Positions 45,315 through 54,705 of a stretch of DNA of 64,000 nt are shown here, piece after piece (positions within the stretch are counted from its first letter, which is position 1; each line of letters starts with the position of its first letter). Source of the stretch: an uncultured Clostridia bacterium (GTDB taxonomy: Bacteria > Bacillota > Clostridia > Christensenellales > Borkfalkiaceae). The position numbers and the translations under genes were made by a program. The notes beneath the pieces are model-generated. The model was not told the DNA's origin. It made no database searches and saw nothing but the letters and a program-made list of their open reading frames with translations. The DNA lies in the NCBI GenBank assembly GCA_944330115.1, contig CALVIN010000001.1, positions 291,002-355,001 of the forward strand, in the 5' to 3' direction.

Positions 45315-46430
45315 ATGAAATGGCGCTTGTTTGTAATATCGTTGCCGGTATTTTTTCTGTTTACGCTCGCCGGCTGCAAAGGTTGCTATGACCAGCCGGA
45401 AAAAACCGGAGTTGCCGACGATAACCAATGGCTCTATATAGATAATTACTGCTATCATTCCGATATGAGCGGTAGGGAGCAGCTTGTCGACAGCGTAAAA
45501 ATCGGCGGCAAAACTTATAACGATATTGAGATCACCGATACCGAGTACGACGGCGATACCGTTTTTATGTGCGTAACTTATGCAACAGACGATGACGTAT
45601 GGTAAGGCTCTTGCCTTATAAGCTATGGCCTGAAAGAAAAGACGACGGAGCTTATATATAATTTCGGCACGGAATACATTGTAAGTTCTATTTCATACAG
45701 TGATGCGGATCGCCAAAGATTTGCCTTGCGGGTTGATTATATTGACGAAATTCCGGATTACTACCGGCTGATAATCGATCGTGGCGAGCTGCAGTATCTC
45801 TTATATAGTCCGGATATTTTTACGGCTGCATATGCAGACAGCGCCATTTTTACCTACTCTGGAAATGATATCGTTCGCATAGACTGGCGCAACGACGTTC
45901 AGACTGAGGTGCTCTCGCTCAAAAATAATATAAGCCATATCGAGCTTTCAGGCTATACACTTTATATAACAACAAGAAACTACTATATCGGTTTCGAAAA
46001 TTCTCCCAGGTATTATAACTTCTATGGTTTATATGCATACGACACGGTAAATGGGCGCAATGTCTGCCTTGCGGACGAAACCGAGCTATATGATACCAAT
46101 ATTTCCGCCGAAGCGGATCATCATATAGTAGGCTACTGCAATGCCCATACAATAAATTCGAAAACCGTATATTTTGCCGATCACTATGTTCTCATGCGGT
46201 TCGACCGCGAAAAATTTGCAGCTGTAAAAATTGCCGATTTAAAGTATGAAAATTCTGAATGGCGGCTGGTAAATTGGGCAGCCGGTTCAGCGATAGAGGG
46301 CAGGTATCTGTTCTTGCAGGCAGACAAAGAATCTGACGGCTATACGGATTATAAAATCTGGTATGACACAAAGGAAAACAAGTTTTTAAAATTCATACCT
46401 GACGAAAAATATTGCAGAGACTTTGCCTAG
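45315..46430 (+). pseudogene. Lipoprotein gene interrupted by an in-frame TAA
   Basis: One continuous frame from ATG 45315 to TAG 46428-46430 apart from a single TAA at 45603-45605 (after ATDDDVW). The first part begins with a signal peptide and lipobox (LFTLAGCKG). The second (LRVDYIDEIPDYYRLIIDRGE onward) continues the same Tyr/Asp-rich, propeller-like sequence, with NISHIELSGYTLYI and GLYAYDTVNGRNVCLADE. Read through, it would be 371 residues. AGGGGATA precedes the ATG. TAA is not a known Sec or Pyl codon, so the simplest reading is a recent nonsense mutation. Style resembles the propeller half of the neighbouring protein; function unknown. Confidence 0.75.
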
Positions 46431-46478
46431 AACGAAAATTACATTTTTTATATCACATATTAACCGACAGGGCTGATA

Positions 46479-46604
46479 ATGAGTTCACAATGGTGTGCGC
46501 TTCACCGCGTCAATAAAGAGACCAGCAAGGATGACGTGATGTGTGTTTTTGAAATGGACGGCGGTATAAATGACTATAATTTAGACGCGGTGCACGATTA
46601 CTGA
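46479..46604 (+). CDS. Possible small ORF or gene remnant
   Basis: 41 codons, MSSQWCALHRVNKETSKDDV at the start, ending LDAVHDY. Only a weak ribosome site (AGGGCTG). It could be a decayed fragment connected with the broken lipoprotein gene upstream. Nothing recognised. Confidence 0.25.
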   Translation: MSSQWCALHRVNKETSKDDVMCVFEMDGGINDYNLDAVHDY

Positions 46605-46699
46605 GCACTGCGGCAGATTGACTTATCTGATTGACGGTGATATAATCATACGGTAGAAATACAGGCGCCTGCGCGCCATTCATTAAAAAGAGGTAACTT

Positions 46700-47926
46700 A
46701 TGGACAAGAAAAGACTTGAAAGGTATGCCGACCTCATCGTAAAGAGCGGCATTAACGTTCAGAAAGGGCAGGAGGTGCTCATTCGATGCGAGCTCGACCA
46801 GCCCGAATTTGTTGAGATGGTAGTGGAGAAGTGCTATCAGGCGGGCGCCGCCCGCGTAGAGATAGAGTGGAAACATATGCCCATAACAAAGCTCAATGCC
46901 ATCTACCGCACGGAGCAGTCGCTCTCGGACTTCACATATGTCGACGAAGCAAAATTAAAGCGCAGGTCTGAAGTGCTGCCCTGCCTCATCTGGCTCGATT
47001 CGGAGGATCCCGACGGGTTGATCGGCACCGACCACGAGAAGCTTGCAAAGGCACGCATGGCGATATATCCCAAGCAGAAGCCCTATGTCGAGGCAATGGA
47101 AAACAAGTATCAGTGGTGCATAGCCGCCGTACCCGGCAAGGAGTGGGCAAAAAAGGTATTCCCCGGGCTCTCCGACGAGGACGCCGTCGAAAAACTATGG
47201 GAGGCCATACTCGACGCCTCGCGCGTGGATGCCGACCCGATAACGGCATGGGATGCACACAATAAAAAGCTCAAGGAGAGGTGCGCGTTCTTGAATGAAC
47301 ACAGGTTTGACCATCTTGAATACAAGAGTTCGAACGGCACCGATTTTAAGGTATGGCTCAACGAAAAGGGGCTGTTCCTCGGCGGCGCAGAGCAGAACCT
47401 CAACAACGGCATATGGTATAACCCCAACATTCCCAGCGAGGAGGTGTTCACCTCGCCCATCAGCGGAAGGGCGGAGGGCAAAGTGGTTGCCACCAAGCCG
47501 CTCTCCTATCAGGGCAAGCTCATCGAAAATTTCTGGGTAGAGTTCAAGGACGGCAAAGTGGTGAATACGCACGCCGAAAAGAACGGCGACCTTCTTGAGC
47601 AGATGGTGCATATGGACGAGGGCGCTTCGCGCCTCGGCGAGTGCGCGCTTATAGCCTATGATTCGCCCATAAACAATACGGACATACTGTTCTATAACAC
47701 GCTCTTCGACGAGAATGCAAGCTGCCACCTCGCTCTCGGCAGGGGCTTCACCAACTGCCTCGAAGGGTATGAGAATATGACCTACGAGCAGTGCATTGCG
47801 GCCGGCGTAAACAACTCGATGATACACGTCGACTTTATGATTGGCAGCAAGGATATGTCGATAGTAGGCGTGATGAAGGACGGCACGAGGGTGCAGATAT
47901 TTAAAGACGGCAACTGGGTGATTTGA
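46700..47926 (+). CDS. M29-family aminopeptidase (AmpS/PepS-like)
   Basis: Metallo-aminopeptidase of 408 residues acting on short peptides in the cytosol. M29 hallmarks: LERYADLIVKSGINVQKGQEVLI at the N-terminus, a GTDFKVWL strand, NIPSEEVFTSPISGRAEG, EFKDGKVV, HMDEGASRLGECALI, LFDENASCHLALGRGF and NNSMIHVDFMIGS, supplying the Glu/His/Asp metal ligands. ATG after AGAGGTAAC. Monocistronic, ending in a bidirectional terminator. Confidence 0.95.
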   Translation: MDKKRLERYADLIVKSGINVQKGQEVLIRCELDQPEFVEMVVEKCYQAGAARVEIEWKHMPITKLNAIYRTEQSLSDFTYVDEAKLKRRSEVLPCLIWLDSEDPDGLIGTDHEKLAKARMAIYPKQKPYVEAMENKYQWCIAAVPGKEWAKKVFPGLSDEDAVEKLWEAILDASRVDADPITAWDAHNKKLKERCAFLNEHRFDHLEYKSSNGTDFKVWLNEKGLFLGGAEQNLNNGIWYNPNIPSEEVFTSPISGRAEGKVVATKPLSYQGKLIENFWVEFKDGKVVNTHAEKNGDLLEQMVHMDEGASRLGECALIAYDSPINNTDILFYNTLFDENASCHLALGRGFTNCLEGYENMTYEQCIAAGVNNSMIHVDFMIGSKDMSIVGVMKDGTRVQIFKDGNWVI

Positions 47927-47940
47927 CATAATTGTATATA

Positions 47941-47980
47941 AAAAGTGGTGCGCGGGCCATAGCCTTGCGCACCACTTTTT
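47941..47980. terminator. Bidirectional terminator
   Basis: AAAAGTGGTGCGC / GCGCACCACTTTTTT between the convergent aminopeptidase and methyltransferase genes. Confidence 0.85.
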
Positions 47981-48012
47981 TGACGTGAAATTTGATATTA
48001 TGGCAATATATC

Positions 48013-48063
48013 AAGTATTATGCGTGACATAATGTTATGAAATATGTAACACATAGTACTTTA
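48013..48063. repeat. Head-to-head pair of dispersed-motif variants
   Basis: Plus strand AAGTATTATGCGTGACATAA at 48013. An opposing copy starting AAAGTACTATGTGTTACATA runs on the minus strand from 48062. The second overlaps the 3' end of the RlmI-like gene. Confidence 0.6.
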
Positions 48064-49201
48064 AATAGTGCGTTTCGTCGGCACACAGCAGCGAGGGATG
48101 GTCGGGCGCCTGCGTCTTTACTTCCACGCCGCGCACCGTGCGGCCGCTCTCTTTTGCCGCCTCCGTGAGCATTCTTTCAAACAGAGTGCTCGTCATATAG
48201 TGCGAGCACGAGCAGGTTATCAAAAACCCGCCGCTCTTTACAAGCTTTATGCCCTGCAGATTTATATCCTTGTAGCCGCGGTAGGCGTCCTTTACCTCGT
48301 CGGCTGTCTTGCAGAAAGCGGGGGGATCGAGTATCACGAGGTCGAACTTTTTGCCCTCCCTGCGGAAGGTGCGCAGCAGTTCAAAGGCGTCGCCGCACAC
48401 GGTATTTATATTTTCCAGCCCGTTCAACTTGGCATTTGCAAGCACGCTGTTCAGCGCGGGCTGCGATATGTCGCACGCCGTAACGCTCTTTGCCACGGTG
48501 GCGCAGTTGAGCGAAAAGCCGCCGCTGTTGCAAAAGCAGTCTAAAACCTCGCCGCCCGCGGCGTACCGCCTTGCGGCATATCTGTTCTCTTTCTGATCCA
48601 AAAAATAGCCCGTCTTTTGCCCGTTCTTTATATCGACGAGCATCTTAAGGCCGTTCTCCTCTATCTCCACAAGGTCGGGCACTTCGCCGTATAGAACGCC
48701 CTTGACTTCGGCAAGCCCCTCTTTTTTTCTCAAAGCCACGTCGCTGCGCTCGAATATGCCCTTGGGAGCAAATATCTCGGCAAGGCAGTCGGCAATCAGC
48801 TGTTTGCGCATGTCTATGCCGAGGGAGAGGCACTGCACGGCAAGATACTCGCCGTATTTATCGACGATGAGGGCGGGGAGGCCGTCGGCCTCGGCAAACA
48901 CCACGCGGCAGCAGTTTGAATACCCGAGTTTTTTGCGGTATTCCCATGCGCCGGCTATGCGCTTTAAATAAAAAGCTCTGTCGTCGTTTTCGTCGCCGCG
49001 GATAAATATGCGCACGAGTATTTTGGAGGCGTGGTTTATGTAGCCCTTACCTATGAACCTGCCGTCGTTTGCGTATACCGACGCAAGCGAGCCGTTTTTG
49101 TCCTTTCCCTCGATGCGGGCGACTTCGTTGGCATATACCCAGCTGTGTCCCGCAACGATGCGCTTTTCTTCGTTCTTTTTAAGATATATCTCGTAAGCCA
49201 T
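48035..49201 (-). CDS. RlmI-like 23S rRNA (cytosine-C5) methyltransferase
   Basis: 388 residues. N-terminal PUA-like domain (KNEEKRIVAGHSWVYANEVARIEG), an EEHEA-type middle (FAEADGLPALIVDKYGEYLAVQ) and a class I SAM methyltransferase (LDCFCNSGGFSLNCA, VTACDISQPALNSVLANAKLN, FDLVILDPPAFCKT). The DPPAF motif and CSCSH with a catalytic-type Cys match RlmI/YccW, which methylates C1962 in E. coli. Monocistronic; no clear Shine-Dalgarno upstream of ATG 49201. Its final codons carry a copy of the AAAGTACTATG motif. Confidence 0.9.
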   Translation of the reverse strand: MAYEIYLKKNEEKRIVAGHSWVYANEVARIEGKDKNGSLASVYANDGRFIGKGYINHASKILVRIFIRGDENDDRAFYLKRIAGAWEYRKKLGYSNCCRVVFAEADGLPALIVDKYGEYLAVQCLSLGIDMRKQLIADCLAEIFAPKGIFERSDVALRKKEGLAEVKGVLYGEVPDLVEIEENGLKMLVDIKNGQKTGYFLDQKENRYAARRYAAGGEVLDCFCNSGGFSLNCATVAKSVTACDISQPALNSVLANAKLNGLENINTVCGDAFELLRTFRREGKKFDLVILDPPAFCKTADEVKDAYRGYKDINLQGIKLVKSGGFLITCSCSHYMTSTLFERMLTEAAKESGRTVRGVEVKTQAPDHPSLLCADETHYLKYYVLHIS

Positions 49202-49253
49202 GCCTAAAGTTTACCAAATTACGGCGTCAAAAGCAAATATAATTGATTTATTA

Positions 49254-49282
49254 TTGATTTTTAAGTGCTCAAATGTTATAAT
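49254..49282 (+). promoter_or_regulatory. Promoter of the ABC exporter operon, near-leaderless
   Basis: TTGATT, 17-nt spacer, TATAAT, with ATG 49292 beginning 9 nt after the -10 box. Confidence 0.65.
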
Positions 49283-49291
49283 CTTTGCAAT

Positions 49292-51010
49292 ATGAAAAAG
49301 CTACTCAAGTATCTTGCCGGCTTTAAGGCAGAGAGCATACTGGCCCCGCTGTTCAAATTTCTGGAGGCCTGTTTCGAACTTATAGTTCCGCTCGTCGTGT
49401 CGGCGATAATCGACAACGGCATAACGGGAGGCAGAGGCGCAAGCTATGTGGGCTGGATGTGCGCCCTTCTCGTCGCGCTGGGCGCGGTGGGACTGGTAAG
49501 CGCCGTGTTTGCGCAGTACTTCGCCGCAAAGGCCGCGGCGGGATTTGCAAAAGAGCTGCGCCACGACCTGTTTGCAAAGATGCAGTCGCTCTCATATGCG
49601 GAGATCGACGGGTTGGGCACTTCGCGCATGATAACACGAATGACGAGCGACGTAAACCAGGTGCAGAACGGCGTGAATATGGTGCTGCGCCTGTTTATGC
49701 GTTCGCCGGTCATCGTGTTCGGCGCAATGATTTGCGCCTTTATGATAGACGCCCTCGCAGGCGGCATTTTCGCCGCCGCCATAGCCGTGTTGTGCGTGAT
49801 AATATTCGGCATACTGCTGCTCACAATACCCATGTACCGCAAGGTGCAGGGCAACCTCGACGGCATAACCACATACACGCGCGAGGCGCTCACCGGCGCG
49901 CGCGTAATACGCGCCTTCTGCAATGAGGACAAGGAGATAGAGGCTTTCAACGCAAAGAACGCCGCGCTCAAGCGTTCGCAGACGCTCGCCGGCAGAGTTT
50001 CGGCGCTGATGAACCCGCTTACATACGCCGTAATAAACGTGGCGATAATACTGCTCATATATACGGGCGCCATAAAAGTGGAGGCCTCCGTGCTCACCAC
50101 GGGCGAGGTGATAGCGCTGTATAACTACATGTCGCAGATACTCGTCGAGCTCATCAAGCTGGCCAACCTGATAATCACCGTCACCAAGTCGTTTGCTTGC
50201 GCGGGCAGGCTTGCTGAGGTGCTCGACATGCAGTCCTCGTTAAAGCGCGGCTCCTCCGAGCGCGCCGAGGGCATGCCCTACATAAAGTTTGACAACGTCT
50301 CCATGAAGTACGCCGCCGACGCGGGCAACGCGCTCACCTCGGTGAGCTTCACCGCAGAGCGGGGCGACACGATAGGCGTAATAGGCGGCACGGGCTCGGG
50401 CAAGAGCACGCTGGTAAATCTCATACCGCACTTCTACGACGCGAGCGAGGGCGGCGTGTATATCGACGGCATCAACGTAAACGGTTACGACGACGATGCC
50501 ATCCGCCAAAAGTGCGGAGTAGTTCCGCAGCGCGCCGTGCTTTTTAACGGCACCATAGCCGAAAACCTGCGCTGGGGCAAGCCCGACGCCACTGACGAGG
50601 AGCTGCTGGAGGCAGTTAAAGAGGCGCAGGCCGACGACGTTATAAGGGCAAAGCGCGACGGGCTCAACGAGATGGTGGAGCAGGGCGGCCTCAATTTTTC
50701 GGGCGGACAGCGCCAGAGGCTGACGATAGCCCGCGCCCTCGTGAGAAAACCCGAAATACTTATCCTCGACGACAGCGCCTCGGCTCTCGACTACGCCACC
50801 GACGCGCGGCTCAGGCAATCGCTCAAAGAGCTCGACTACAAGCCGACGGTGTTCATCGTGTCACAGCGCACCTCCTCGATAAGGAATGCCGACAAGATTA
50901 TAGTGCTCGACCACGGCGCCGTAGCGGGCATAGGCACCCACGAGGAACTGCTTAAAAACTGCCCGCTCTACCGCGAGATACACTATTCGCAATACGAGAA
51001 GGAGGCCTGA
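49292..51010 (+). CDS. ABC exporter half-transporter, degenerate-site subunit
   Basis: 572 residues: six-helix type IV exporter membrane domain, then an NBD with Walker A GGTGSGKST, signature NFSGGQRQRLTIARALV, Walker B ILILDDSASALD and switch VFIVSQRTSSI. Walker B ends in Asp instead of the catalytic Glu, and the switch His is Gln, so this half supplies the inactive ATP site of a heterodimer. The partner gene starts 1 nt after its stop. Likely substrates are drugs or lipids as for LmrCD/BmrCD/TM287-288, an inference. The TTG at 49265 lies before the -10 box, so ATG 49292 is the start. Confidence 0.92.
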   Translation: MKKLLKYLAGFKAESILAPLFKFLEACFELIVPLVVSAIIDNGITGGRGASYVGWMCALLVALGAVGLVSAVFAQYFAAKAAAGFAKELRHDLFAKMQSLSYAEIDGLGTSRMITRMTSDVNQVQNGVNMVLRLFMRSPVIVFGAMICAFMIDALAGGIFAAAIAVLCVIIFGILLLTIPMYRKVQGNLDGITTYTREALTGARVIRAFCNEDKEIEAFNAKNAALKRSQTLAGRVSALMNPLTYAVINVAIILLIYTGAIKVEASVLTTGEVIALYNYMSQILVELIKLANLIITVTKSFACAGRLAEVLDMQSSLKRGSSERAEGMPYIKFDNVSMKYAADAGNALTSVSFTAERGDTIGVIGGTGSGKSTLVNLIPHFYDASEGGVYIDGINVNGYDDDAIRQKCGVVPQRAVLFNGTIAENLRWGKPDATDEELLEAVKEAQADDVIRAKRDGLNEMVEQGGLNFSGGQRQRLTIARALVRKPEILILDDSASALDYATDARLRQSLKELDYKPTVFIVSQRTSSIRNADKIIVLDHGAVAGIGTHEELLKNCPLYREIHYSQYEKEA

Positions 51011-51011
51011 T

Positions 51012-52769
51012 ATGCGCGGAATAAATCAAAAACAGACGATCGCGCGCATATTCAAACAGCTGCGCGGCTATTGGTTTTTAATAGCACTCTCCATACTTAT
51101 GGCGGTGATCACGGTGGCTGGCAACCTTGCCGCACCCATCTTCTTCGGCGACGCCATAAACTGCATAGTTGACGGAGCGGCCGACTGGGACGGCATATTC
51201 TTCTACTTTGCCCTCGTGGGCGTATCTATAGTTATAACCTGCCTTTCTCAGTGGCTGCTGAATATCATAAACAACAAAATAACTTACTCCGTGACCGCCG
51301 ATATAAGAAAGCAGGCATTCGAGCACATTCAGCGTCTGCCGCTGAAATATCTCGACGCGCACCCCTACGGCGACATAGTCAGTCGCAACATTGCCGACGT
51401 CGACCAGTTTGCCGACGGCCTTTTGATGGGCTTCACGCAGTTCTTTACGGGCGTTCTCACAATACTCGGCGCGCTCGTGATGATGTTCGTTTACAACTGG
51501 ATAATAGCCATAGCCGTGTTTGTTTTAACGCCGCTGTCGCTGTTCATCGCGCGCTTTATCTCATCGAAAACTTATAAGCTTTTCCGCAAAAATTCGGCCA
51601 TACGCGGCGAGCAGACGGCGTTTATCGACGAGATGGTGGGCAACTTAAAGGTGGTTCAGGCCTTCTCGCACGAGGACGCCAACACCGAAAAGTTCGACGA
51701 GATAAACGGCCGCCTCACCAAATCTTCGCAGGACGCGACGTTCTATTCGTCGCTGCCCAACCCCACGACGAGGTTTGTAAACTCGCTCGTGTATGCGGCT
51801 GTGGCGCTCGCGGGCGCGCTCACCATAATATTCGCCATGCCGCTGCCCTTTGTGTTCGACGTGGGCAGGCTTACGACGCTTCTGAGCTACGCCAACCAAT
51901 ACACCAAGCCCTTCAACGAGATAACGGGCGTTATAACCGAACTGCAGAACGCCATTGCGTGCGCGGGCAGGATATACGAACTCATCGACGAGCCGGCGCA
52001 GATACCCGACAAGGAAGACGCCGTAGAGCTGGGAACGGTGAATGGGGACGTGAAGTTTTCCGACGTGTGCTTTTCCTATTCCGACGAACGCAAGCTCATC
52101 GAAAATTTGAATATAGCCGCAAAGGCCGGGCAGAGGATAGCCATAGTCGGCCCCACAGGCTGCGGCAAGACTACCCTTATAAACCTCTTGATGCGCTTTT
52201 ACGACGTCGACGGCGGCGCGATAACTGTGGACGGCACCGACATACGCGACGCTACCCGCCGTTCGCTGCGCAAAAACTACGGCATGGTGCTGCAGGATAC
52301 CTGGCTGAAGAGCGGCACGATAAAGCAGAATATCGCCATGGGCAAGCCAAACGCCACCGACGAGGAGATAATCGATGCGGCAAAGCGCGCCCATTCGCAC
52401 AAATTTATAATGCAGCAGCAAAACGGCTATGACACGGTGATATCGGAGGACGGCGGCAACCTCTCGCAGGGGCAGAAACAGCTTCTCTGCATAACGAGGA
52501 TAATGCTCACGCTGCCGCCCATGCTCATACTCGACGAGGCGACATCCTCGATAGATACGCGCACCGAGATGCAGATACAGGAGGCGTTCGCGCAGATGAT
52601 GGAGGGGCGCACGAGCTTCATCGTCGCGCACAGGCTGTCTACCGTAAAAAACGCCGACCTCATACTCGTCATGAAGGACGGCAAAATAATAGAGCAGGGC
52701 AGGCACGACGAACTTATAGCGCTCGGAGGATTTTATAACAAACTCTATAACAGCCAGTTTGCCGTTTGA
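51012..52769 (+). CDS. ABC exporter half-transporter, catalytic-site subunit
   Basis: 585 residues: membrane domain (LIALSILMAVITVAGNLAAP, WIIAIAVFVLTPLSLFIARF) and NBD with Walker A GPTGCGKTT, signature NLSQGQKQLLCITRIML, Walker B MLILDEATSSID and switch FIVAHRLSTV. Walker B and the His switch are intact while the signature is LSQGQ, the complement of the partner's defects, exactly as in heterodimeric exporters. Immediately follows the first subunit and clearly works with it as an obligate heterodimer in the membrane. Confidence 0.93.
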   Translation: MRGINQKQTIARIFKQLRGYWFLIALSILMAVITVAGNLAAPIFFGDAINCIVDGAADWDGIFFYFALVGVSIVITCLSQWLLNIINNKITYSVTADIRKQAFEHIQRLPLKYLDAHPYGDIVSRNIADVDQFADGLLMGFTQFFTGVLTILGALVMMFVYNWIIAIAVFVLTPLSLFIARFISSKTYKLFRKNSAIRGEQTAFIDEMVGNLKVVQAFSHEDANTEKFDEINGRLTKSSQDATFYSSLPNPTTRFVNSLVYAAVALAGALTIIFAMPLPFVFDVGRLTTLLSYANQYTKPFNEITGVITELQNAIACAGRIYELIDEPAQIPDKEDAVELGTVNGDVKFSDVCFSYSDERKLIENLNIAAKAGQRIAIVGPTGCGKTTLINLLMRFYDVDGGAITVDGTDIRDATRRSLRKNYGMVLQDTWLKSGTIKQNIAMGKPNATDEEIIDAAKRAHSHKFIMQQQNGYDTVISEDGGNLSQGQKQLLCITRIMLTLPPMLILDEATSSIDTRTEMQIQEAFAQMMEGRTSFIVAHRLSTVKNADLILVMKDGKIIEQGRHDELIALGGFYNKLYNSQFAV

Positions 52770-52886
52770 CTGAACGCAAAAAAATATGTATAATATAGGC
52801 GATCGGCAAAATTATAGAATGAATGTGGCCGCATAGCGCCGAATAGGTTTTAGGGCGCGGCCATCGGAGAAATATCGGAGAAATAG

Positions 52887-54464
52887 ATGTTACAGGTAAT
52901 CAACGTATCGCTGCAGTACGGCAGCAAAAAACTTTTCGAGGACGTAAACCTCAAATTCACCAAGGGCAACTGCTACGGTATAATAGGCGCAAACGGCGCG
53001 GGTAAATCTACCTTTTTGAAGATACTCAGCGGCGAAATAGAGCCCAATAAGGGCGAAGTTGTGCTCGATAAGACCGAGCGCATGTCGGTGCTGCAGCAGA
53101 ACCAGAATGCATTTGACAACGTAACCGTGCTGCGCGCGGTGATGCTCGGCCACCAGAGGCTGGTGCGCATAATGGACGAAAAGGAAGTGCTCTATTCAAA
53201 GGCCGACTTTACCGACGAGGACGGCGTGCGCCTCGGCGAGCTCGAGGCGGAGTTCGACGAGCTCGGCGGCTGGGACGCAGAGTCCGACGCGCACACGCTA
53301 TTGAACGAGCTCGACATACCCGAGGAATACCACTATATGATGATGGCCGACCTCGACGCAAAGCGCAAGGTGAAGGTACTGCTCGCGCAGGCGCTGTTCG
53401 GTAATCCCGACGTGCTGCTTTTGGACGAGCCCACCAACAACCTCGACATAAAGACAGTGCGCTGGCTGGAAAATTACCTCATCGACTTTGAAAATACCAT
53501 TATAATAGTTTCGCATAACAGGCACTTTTTGAACAAGGTGTGCACGCACATATGCGACGTCGACTACGGCAAAATAAACATGATGCTGGGCAACTACGAC
53601 TTCTGGTACGAGACGAGCCAGCTGCTCGCCCGCCAGCAGCGCGACCAGAACAAGAAGAACGAGCAGCGCGCCAAGGAGCTGCAGGAGTTCATCGCCCGAT
53701 TCGCGGCGAACGCCTCAAAGTCGCGCCAGGCCACTTCGAGAAAGAAGGAGCTTGAAAAACTTACCATATCCGACTTCAAGCCCTCGCTCAGGAAGTATCC
53801 GTATATCGACTTCAAGTACGAAAAAGAGCTCGGCAACGACATACTCATGGTGGAAAACCTCACCAAGAAGGGGTATTTCGAGAATGTGTCGTTCACCGTT
53901 CAGCGCGACGACAAGATATGCGTCGTTTCAGATAAGAGCACGACGGTATCCATGCTATATGACATACTCATGGGCAAAGTTCAGCCCGACGGCGGAACGG
54001 TGAAGTGGGGCAAGACGGTGACGGCCTCGTACTTCCCCGAAAACAACAGCGAATATTTCCAGAACTGCGAACTCACGCTCGTGCAGTGGCTCAGCCAATT
54101 CTCCAAGGACCACTATGAGGAGTATCTGCGCGGCTGGCTCGGCAGGATGCTGTTCTCCGGCGAGGAGGCGCTCAAGCAGGCAAAGGTGCTCTCCGGCGGC
54201 GAAAAGGTGAGGTGCATGCTGGCAAAGATGATGCTCGAAGGCGGCAACTTCCTCATATTCGACGAGCCCACCAACCATCTCGACCTCGAGAGCATAACGG
54301 CGCTCAACAACGGCATGAAGAACTTTAAGGGCTGCATGCTTTTCACCTCGCACGACCAGGAGCTGATGAACACCGTCGGCAACCGCGTGATAGAGATAAA
54401 CGGCACAAAGACCTTCGACAAGAATATAACTTACGACGAATATATCGACCTTATAACAAAATAA
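52887..54464 (+). CDS. ABC-F family ATPase
   Basis: 525-residue soluble protein with two ABC modules and no membrane domain, as in ribosome-associated ABC-F factors (YkpA-like group). First module: GANGAGKSTFLKILSG and LLLDEPTNNLDIKTVRWLE. The second has signature VLSGGEKVRCMLAKMM and LIFDEPTNHLDLESI, but its Walker A position reads VVSDKSTTVSMLYDIL, without GXXGXGKT. The linker between modules is short. ATG follows GGAGAAAT. Could modulate translation or give antibiotic resistance; not decidable here. Ends at a strong terminator. Confidence 0.92.
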   Translation: MLQVINVSLQYGSKKLFEDVNLKFTKGNCYGIIGANGAGKSTFLKILSGEIEPNKGEVVLDKTERMSVLQQNQNAFDNVTVLRAVMLGHQRLVRIMDEKEVLYSKADFTDEDGVRLGELEAEFDELGGWDAESDAHTLLNELDIPEEYHYMMMADLDAKRKVKVLLAQALFGNPDVLLLDEPTNNLDIKTVRWLENYLIDFENTIIIVSHNRHFLNKVCTHICDVDYGKINMMLGNYDFWYETSQLLARQQRDQNKKNEQRAKELQEFIARFAANASKSRQATSRKKELEKLTISDFKPSLRKYPYIDFKYEKELGNDILMVENLTKKGYFENVSFTVQRDDKICVVSDKSTTVSMLYDILMGKVQPDGGTVKWGKTVTASYFPENNSEYFQNCELTLVQWLSQFSKDHYEEYLRGWLGRMLFSGEEALKQAKVLSGGEKVRCMLAKMMLEGGNFLIFDEPTNHLDLESITALNNGMKNFKGCMLFTSHDQELMNTVGNRVIEINGTKTFDKNITYDEYIDLITK

Positions 54465-54490
54465 TTTTTCATCCTTATCGTTTTTGAGGA

Positions 54491-54530
54491 AAGTGCGGCG
54501 GCTGCACAATTTGCAGCCGCCGCACTTTTT
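54491..54530 (+). terminator. Terminator after the ABC-F gene
   Basis: 16-bp perfect stem with arm AAGTGCGGCGGCTGCA, 5-nt loop, TTTTT. Confidence 0.85.
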
Positions 54531-54550
54531 ATGTTACCGCAAGTGAAATT

Positions 54551-54632
54551 TTACAATATACGACATTTTGTTTTAAAATATTACAATATTTGTAAATATA
54601 AATAATGAATATTTTACAAAAATACTTTACAA
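54551..54632. promoter_or_regulatory. Cluster of TTACAA boxes upstream of spo0A
   Basis: TTACAA at 54551, 54581, 54614 and 54627 and the inverse TTGTAA at 54590. The pair at 54581-54595 forms a perfect inverted repeat (TTACAA-TAT-TTGTAA). The last box overlaps the -35 element. Operator role is inference. Confidence 0.4.
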
Positions 54633-54654
54633 ATGCCATTTTTCATTGTATAAT
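54626..54654 (+). promoter_or_regulatory. spo0A promoter
   Basis: TTTACA, 17-nt spacer, TATAAT. No TGTCGAA (0A box) was seen upstream. Confidence 0.75.
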
Positions 54655-54705
54655 CGTATCAGTCAAACAAATTATGACAATATTTTATTTGGAGGTAGGT
54701 GTTTT

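Noticed and set aside
45603..45605. Recoded stop (selenocysteine or pyrrolysine)
   Set aside because: The codon is TAA, not TGA or TAG, and no downstream recoding hairpin is apparent.
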